Shown here: one piece after another, positions 59,705 through 64,000 of the stretch
How positions within the stretch are numbered: the first letter of the stretch is position 1
Layout of the letters: the number at the start of each line of letters is the position of its first letter
Assembly: GCF_900099915.1 (NCBI RefSeq)
Contig: NZ_FNDB01000008.1
Span: forward strand, 62,001-126,000
Reading direction: 5' to 3'
Origin: Flavobacterium omnivorum
GTDB taxonomy: Bacteria > Bacteroidota > Bacteroidia > Flavobacteriales > Flavobacteriaceae
DNA: 64,000 bases
Program-made: the position numbers and the translations under genes
Notes under the pieces: model-generated
Told to the model about the DNA's origin: nothing
Seen by the model: only the letters and a program-made list of their open reading frames with translations
Database searches by the model: none

Positions 59705-60964
59705 TTATTTCACTGTGAAAGTAACTCTTCTAACCAGTTTTCTAGCACTTTCAGAATCTTTGTTTACTGAAGTGTCTTCACCAGCAGCAATTACATTTAA
59801 TCTTGATGCATCAATATTAGCTTTTACTAACGTGTTTTTAACATTTTTAGCTCTTGCATTAGATAATTTGTCATTGTAAGCCGATCTTCCTAATTCGTCA
59901 GCATGACCAATAATGTCAACTGAAGCGGAAGGATTGTTTCTCAAGTAGGTTAAGATAAAATCAGTTCCTTCTGTAGAAACATTAGTTGGAGTACTTTTGT
60001 TAAAGTCAAAATAAACAGCAACATAACCTCCATTAATTAAACTTTTAATTAGTTCGTTATCATAAACTACGGTACTGTCCCCAGTTTTGCTAGCATAATT
60101 CTTCAAGATGTAAGCTTCAGTCTCGTCTGGAACATTATTATTGTTTTTATCAATTGATCTTCCTTTGGTGTCAACCAGCGCCCCTTCAGTCGTATTTGCT
60201 TCTTGATCTAAATAATCAGCTACTCCATCTTTATCAGTGTCTAACATTGAAGTTTCAATGGCAGTAATTTTTTGTCTTAACTCTTCGATTTCTTTTTCAT
60301 TGTCGATTACCCAGTCCGCATGTTTTTCGTTTTTACCTAAATAAACGGTTAAACCTACGGTACCGTTAAATAGGATTCCTTGAAAACCACGTGCTTCAGG
60401 CGTAAGGCTGGCTCCATCAAAAGCAGTTCCTTGGCTGAAATTAACAATCGTCGTAAAATCTCCGGTTAATGCCAATCTGTTGCTCAGTTTAATTTGTCCA
60501 GTTACACCAGTAATAAAGTTACCCATCTTGTCTTGGATGTCATTGTCTTTATTTCTTAACTGAGCATAACCAAAACCAGTATGGGATAACAAACCAATTG
60601 ATTTAGTCCAAGTCTCAAAGTTCAATATTCTTCCTAAATTGGTAACGGCTTGTAAATTTGCTCTGTAATAATTTGTTTCGAAATCAATAGATTCTTTTTT
60701 TGCTTGGAAGCTATTGTATCCTACATCCGCTTTCAAACCAAATTTGTTGTTGAACATGTATCTAACGCCAAGATCTGCTACAAAAGCACTTGGTGTAGAC
60801 GTAAAATAACCTGCAGTCATTGGTTGCTGTGGTTTGTTGACACCGCCCGCAAATTCAATAGACCATTTGTTATAATCCATTTCACTACTTTTTACAGGTT
60901 CAGTTTGTGCACTCATTGTACTAATAGTTGCACCAAAAGCTAGGCTAAGTATGATTTTTTTCAT
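59705..60964 (-). CDS. OmpA-family outer membrane protein
   Basis: This 419-aa protein has a signal peptide (MKKIILSLAFGATISTMSAQ), an eight-strand beta-barrel (about 25-215), a calcium-binding thrombospondin-3-like linker (DTDKDGVADYLD, about 250) and an OmpA peptidoglycan-binding domain (about 310-419, YNDKLSNARAKNVKNTLV). It anchors the outer membrane to the wall. I chose the ATG at 60964. A TAGTTTTG -7 element lies at 60995-60988. Confidence 0.93.
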   Translation of the reverse strand: MKKIILSLAFGATISTMSAQTEPVKSSEMDYNKWSIEFAGGVNKPQQPMTAGYFTSTPSAFVADLGVRYMFNNKFGLKADVGYNSFQAKKESIDFETNYYRANLQAVTNLGRILNFETWTKSIGLLSHTGFGYAQLRNKDNDIQDKMGNFITGVTGQIKLSNRLALTGDFTTIVNFSQGTAFDGASLTPEARGFQGILFNGTVGLTVYLGKNEKHADWVIDNEKEIEELRQKITAIETSMLDTDKDGVADYLDQEANTTEGALVDTKGRSIDKNNNNVPDETEAYILKNYASKTGDSTVVYDNELIKSLINGGYVAVYFDFNKSTPTNVSTEGTDFILTYLRNNPSASVDIIGHADELGRSAYNDKLSNARAKNVKNTLVKANIDASRLNVIAAGEDTSVNKDSESARKLVRRVTFTVK

Positions 60965-60987
60965 GTGGTAATTTTTTAATTTTTTTA

Positions 60988-60995
60988 CAAAACTA
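60988..60995 (-). promoter_or_regulatory. -7 element of the OmpA-family gene
   Basis: TAGTTTTG on the minus strand matches TAnnTTTG, 24 nt before the ATG. The -33 position shows TTT rather than TTG. The intergenic stretch beyond it, to 61250, holds nothing else I recognise. Confidence 0.5.
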
Positions 60996-61250
60996 CAGCA
61001 CATAGTTGGATGATAAATTTTAAAGCGTAAATTATATAACGATTCGTTTTAATTCTATAAAAACAGACTGTTTAGTATTTTTTTATAGAAGTTTTTGTCA
61101 GATTTTTGGTGATTTCAGTAGTTTTTTCAATTTCAGATCAATCGTCTTTTTGTATTCAAAAACCAGTTGAACGAAAGATTTTATTTCAAAATGGGGATAA
61201 TGAACAAGCGTATAAAAGTTTATCTCCTTTAGTTTTGCTATTGAAAATAC

Positions 61251-61940
61251 TTATTCCAATCGTTTTAAAACGTCTGTGATTTTTTCTAAAGCACTAAAAT
61301 TGTCATGAACGACTTTATGATCAATTTTTTCATGTGCCCAAGTGGTGTGAAACGGAATATGTACGGCGTGTCCGCCAATGGCTAAAACCGGTAAAACATC
61401 CGATTTTAAAGAATTTCCAATCATAAAAAATTCGGATGGCTGTATCTCTAAACGTTTAATCAAATCCGTGTAATCTACTTCTTGCTTGTCTGACATTACC
61501 TCAATGTGATGAAAGTAATGCCCCAAACCAGAATTGTGTAATTTTCTTCGTTGGTCTAATAAATCACCTTTGGTGGCCACCACTAATTTATATTTTCCGT
61601 GTAATGCATCTAAAGTTTCTTCAACACCGTCTAATAATACAATTGGTTTCTCTAATAATTCCTTTCCGTATTGGATGATTTTTGCGATCATTTCAATTGG
61701 CAACGTATGATTAGAAATGGACATTGCAGCTTCAATCATGGAAAGAATATACCCTTTGATTCCGTAACCATATAATCGTAAATTATCAATTTCGACTTTA
61801 AAAAGTTCTTTAGAGATTCCTTGATTGGACAGGTAATCGCTCATTAAACTGCAGAATTTTTCTTCGGTTTCAGCAAAGTACGTTTCATTTATAAATAGAG
61901 TGTCGTCCGCATCAAAAGCGATTACTTTTATATTTTTCAT
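61251..61940 (-). CDS. HAD-family phosphatase
   Basis: A 229-aa haloacid dehalogenase-type hydrolase. Motif I is IAFDADDTLF (DxDxT, about residue 7), motif II/III region is VVATKGDLLDQRRK, and motif IV is FMIGNSLKSDVLPVL with two acidic residues. A helical cap (about 20-95) makes it a C1-type HAD, likely a nucleotide or sugar phosphatase. It starts 1 nt after the EamA stop and is likely co-transcribed with it. Confidence 0.9.
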   Translation of the reverse strand: MKNIKVIAFDADDTLFINETYFAETEEKFCSLMSDYLSNQGISKELFKVEIDNLRLYGYGIKGYILSMIEAAMSISNHTLPIEMIAKIIQYGKELLEKPIVLLDGVEETLDALHGKYKLVVATKGDLLDQRRKLHNSGLGHYFHHIEVMSDKQEVDYTDLIKRLEIQPSEFFMIGNSLKSDVLPVLAIGGHAVHIPFHTTWAHEKIDHKVVHDNFSALEKITDVLKRLE

Positions 61941-61941
61941 A

Positions 61942-62859
61942 TTATTTTTTTAATATCAAAGAGCAATGTTCTTTGTGTTTTTTACTATTGTTTTTATCAA
62001 AAGGGTTTTTAGTGTAAAAGGTAATTCGGATACCCAATAGCAAAATAAGACCACCAATAATCATATTTAAGTTGATTTTTTCATCTAGAAATACCCATGC
62101 CAAAAGGGAGGTGATAACTGCTTGACCTAACAAACTTAGCGAAACTCTAGTAGGTCGCATGTGTTGTGTCGCAAAACTAATAGAGAGCCATGCCATTAAT
62201 TGACAAACCACTGCTTGAATGAGTAAAACGAACCATCCCAGATATGAAAAACCAGAAAAAGGTTCGTTCGTGAATACACAAACTATCGCTAAATATAGGG
62301 TGGATGCCAATAAACTAACGGTCATAAAGGAAAGTACATCTATTTGGGAAAGGGCTTTTTTACTTACTAGTAAATATATGGAATACAATACTCCTGATAA
62401 TACCGCCAAAAGGAAAGCAGTATCAAAATCCACTTCTAGAAAAAACTGAAAACCTACTAACATTGCCATTCCAAACAAAGCCACTATCGTTCCAATCCAA
62501 AAATTAGTTGCCGGTTTAGTTTTTAAAAACACAAAGGAAATAATCCCCACCCAAAGCGGAGATAAATTGGTCAGTAAAGAAGCCTGAGTAGCACTAGAAT
62601 GCTGAATGGCAATATTCCATACCGCCACATCCGAGGCGAATAATATGCCGCAAATCACAGCCAAAATCAAGTATTTTTTTTGAGGAAGTTTAAATTTTTT
62701 TGTAATAAGTACATAAGGTAAAAGCAACATTAGCGCGATGGCCATTCTGTAAAATGCAGAAATTAATCCAGGAGTAAGTTTGAGTTTTACTAATATTGGA
62801 AAAATAGAAATACAAAGTATTCCAAAAGCTAAAGCTAATCTTGGTTTTGTTGCTTTCAT
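61942..62859 (-). CDS. EamA/DMT-family transporter
   Basis: A ten-TM transporter with two EamA repeats. IQHSSATQASLLTNLSPLWVGI closes the first and LSLLGQAVITSLLAWVFLDE the second. I chose the ATG at 62859 (MKATKPRLALAFG); an upstream GTG lies in the gap. At about 305 aa it is normal. It is a different subfamily from the EamA gene at 51257. The HAD gene follows with 1-nt spacing. Confidence 0.88.
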   Translation of the reverse strand: MKATKPRLALAFGILCISIFPILVKLKLTPGLISAFYRMAIALMLLLPYVLITKKFKLPQKKYLILAVICGILFASDVAVWNIAIQHSSATQASLLTNLSPLWVGIISFVFLKTKPATNFWIGTIVALFGMAMLVGFQFFLEVDFDTAFLLAVLSGVLYSIYLLVSKKALSQIDVLSFMTVSLLASTLYLAIVCVFTNEPFSGFSYLGWFVLLIQAVVCQLMAWLSISFATQHMRPTRVSLSLLGQAVITSLLAWVFLDEKINLNMIIGGLILLLGIRITFYTKNPFDKNNSKKHKEHCSLILKK

Positions 62860-62930
62860 GTTTTTTATCTCATAAAACACAAAATGCCATGCAATAGTTT
62901 GGCAATGTGTATGTTGTCCGTTTTGTTTTA

Positions 62931-64000
62931 TTAATCAGTAAATTTTCTAATGGTATATTCGGAAGTTTTATTATCGTAATACCCTAAATAGTATGTACTG
63001 TTCATTTTGAATAAAGTTTGTGATGAAACATTATTGTTTTTGTCAAAAAATGTCCGGATTTTATCAAATGCCAAAGGTTGTAAGTCACCTTCAAGATGAT
63101 TTGCATCTTTATCAAATAGTCCTTCCACTTTTACTACTTTTCGGTTAGAATAGGAATTAAAACTTTCCATTGTGGGATTAAATGCTATTGCAGAAACTAA
63201 AGCACCAATCAAACCAAATTGACCTAAAGCAGCTTGCCCAGCGGATTGTTGAACTGCAGAAACTCCTCCAAAAACAATTAAAGTATTTTTATCAATGCTG
63301 TAACAAGTTAAACCCGAATTTAAATTATTTACTTTTCGAATAAATTGAGAAGTATTTTCCAAAACTCTTTTTCCACCTCCAAAATCTCCTCCTTCTTGGT
63401 AAATATCTGAGTTTTTAAAATCTAATGGTTTAGTGTCATCGGCAAAGTATTCCTTGATAATGTTGTCATTTAAGTCTTTAATCGTAAAATAAATTAAATC
63501 TGACGCGCTTTTCATTTGATATAATTTATTTTCAAAATAAAATGAATTTGAATTTAATCTATCAAATTCAGCTTTGGCTATTGCAGGTTTATTTACAATT
63601 TTTTCTTCGGCAGTGAAGTTCACTAAATCAACAATGACAACTTGAGTGAAAGCAACATTGGTATCAAATGTTATTATAAGTTGTTTGTCATTAAAATAAC
63701 ATTTCCTTTTTTTAGCTGCGTCTGTCAATGAAGTCGGATTTTCAACATTGATATTTTGTAAAGTAAAAGGAGCTTCAAAAGGAAGTAAATTAACACCAAA
63801 CATGCCGTAAAGCGTTGTTTTAGCATATTGTGAAGTATAAAAATGAAAATTGCTTAAATCAATATTTTTTTCTTCATATTTCCCATCTTTATCAAAAATG
63901 TGAAATTTGAGCGTGTTTGTTTTTTTTACAACAGTTAAAATATAAAATTTCTCATTTTTGCTGAATTTCTGTAAAACTTTCTCGTCCTTAAAAACCAAAG
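62931..64000 (-). CDS. uncharacterised protein, 5' partial at the window edge
   Basis: The frame is open through the right edge, and the first possible internal start is only a TTG, so the N-terminus lies outside the window. The 355 visible residues have no membrane anchor except a glycine/alanine-rich stretch (LGQFGLIGALVSAIAF, about 265). Repeating short units of the type YF/FYFxxKLY and IxFDxxDG suggest a beta-propeller-like or NHL-like fold. I do not recognise the family. Confidence 0.65.
   Translation of the reverse strand, partial: LVFKDEKVLQKFSKNEKFYILTVVKKTNTLKFHIFDKDGKYEEKNIDLSNFHFYTSQYAKTTLYGMFGVNLLPFEAPFTLQNINVENPTSLTDAAKKRKCYFNDKQLIITFDTNVAFTQVVIVDLVNFTAEEKIVNKPAIAKAEFDRLNSNSFYFENKLYQMKSASDLIYFTIKDLNDNIIKEYFADDTKPLDFKNSDIYQEGGDFGGGKRVLENTSQFIRKVNNLNSGLTCYSIDKNTLIVFGGVSAVQQSAGQAALGQFGLIGALVSAIAFNPTMESFNSYSNRKVVKVEGLFDKDANHLEGDLQPLAFDKIRTFFDKNNNVSSQTLFKMNSTYYLGYYDNKTSEYTIRKFTD

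Noticed and set aside
1-64000. CRISPR arrays, tRNA or rRNA genes, prophage or integrative element
   Set aside because: I saw no regular spaced repeats, tRNA-like cloverleaf, rRNA sequence, integrase or att-like duplications.

Overview
The window looks like a chromosomal segment of a low-GC flavobacterium (Bacteroidota), most likely Flavobacterium or a close relative. Evidence: a gliding-motility lipoprotein gene (gldH) next to ricT, TonB-dependent receptors, flavobacterial promoters of the form TTG-N18-20-TAnnTTTG (seen most clearly before feoA, the fecA-like receptor, merC, trhO and the GNAT/nitrilase gene), almost no Shine-Dalgarno sequences, and short interspersed intergenic repeats. No rRNA, tRNA, CRISPR array, prophage or plasmid functions were found. 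The only mobile-type gene is a REP-associated tyrosine transposase (RAYT).

Layout. 1-2.5 kb: end of a lysophospholipid acyltransferase, an acyl-ACP desaturase and an HD hydrolase. 2.5-9.4 kb, minus strand: a short protein of uncertain family, then an operon read hemH - MATE exporter - hemJ - orphan NtrY-like kinase - enoyl-CoA hydratase, with an AraC-type regulator at its head. 9.6-17.4 kb, plus strand: hemA-hemC-hemD-hemE-[RAYT with REP hairpins]-hemF-hemB, then a DinB-like secreted protein and a c-type cytochrome. With hemH and hemJ this covers every step from glutamyl-tRNA to protoheme except GSA aminomutase (hemL). 17.5-31 kb: DNA repair (ogt), a PolB-type exonuclease, a SpmA-SpmB fusion, 3-oxoacid CoA-transferase (scoAB), the ricT-gldH-PBP1A cluster, trhO, two uncharacterised proteins and psd, separated by repeat-rich non-coding stretches. 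32-34 kb: bacilliredoxin, lycopene cyclase and a secreted fasciclin protein.

34.5-46 kb is a metal-homeostasis region. It holds a TonB receptor, a COG0523 GTPase plus MerC-like protein divergent from a Zur/Fur regulator, a DtxR/MntR-type regulator followed by a ZIP transporter, a 42-residue FeoB-associated Cys-rich membrane protein, a FecA-like receptor, and feoAB. I see two operator types. Two 15-bp palindromes (YGCAA-N5-TTGCR) lie in the merC/zur promoter region. An 18-bp palindrome of the type TTTTAGAC-N2-GTCTAAAA lies before the DtxR-type regulator gene and one TonB receptor gene, with a degenerate copy before the FecA-like receptor.

46-64 kb: a SCO copper chaperone, two tandem M13 metallopeptidases that arose by duplication, a minus-strand run (GNAT/nitrilase - zinc-ribbon protein - M28 peptidase - epimerase - EamA transporter), a tail-less Ssb, a histone-deacetylase-like enzyme, a CAT-like acetyltransferase, an OmpA-family porin, a HAD phosphatase/EamA pair and a partial uncharacterised protein cut by the right edge. 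Much of the window is ordinary chromosomal core. The most notable items are the RAYT/REP insertion in the heme operon, the two metal operator families, the unannotated-size FeoB partner gene and the dispersed repeat family.
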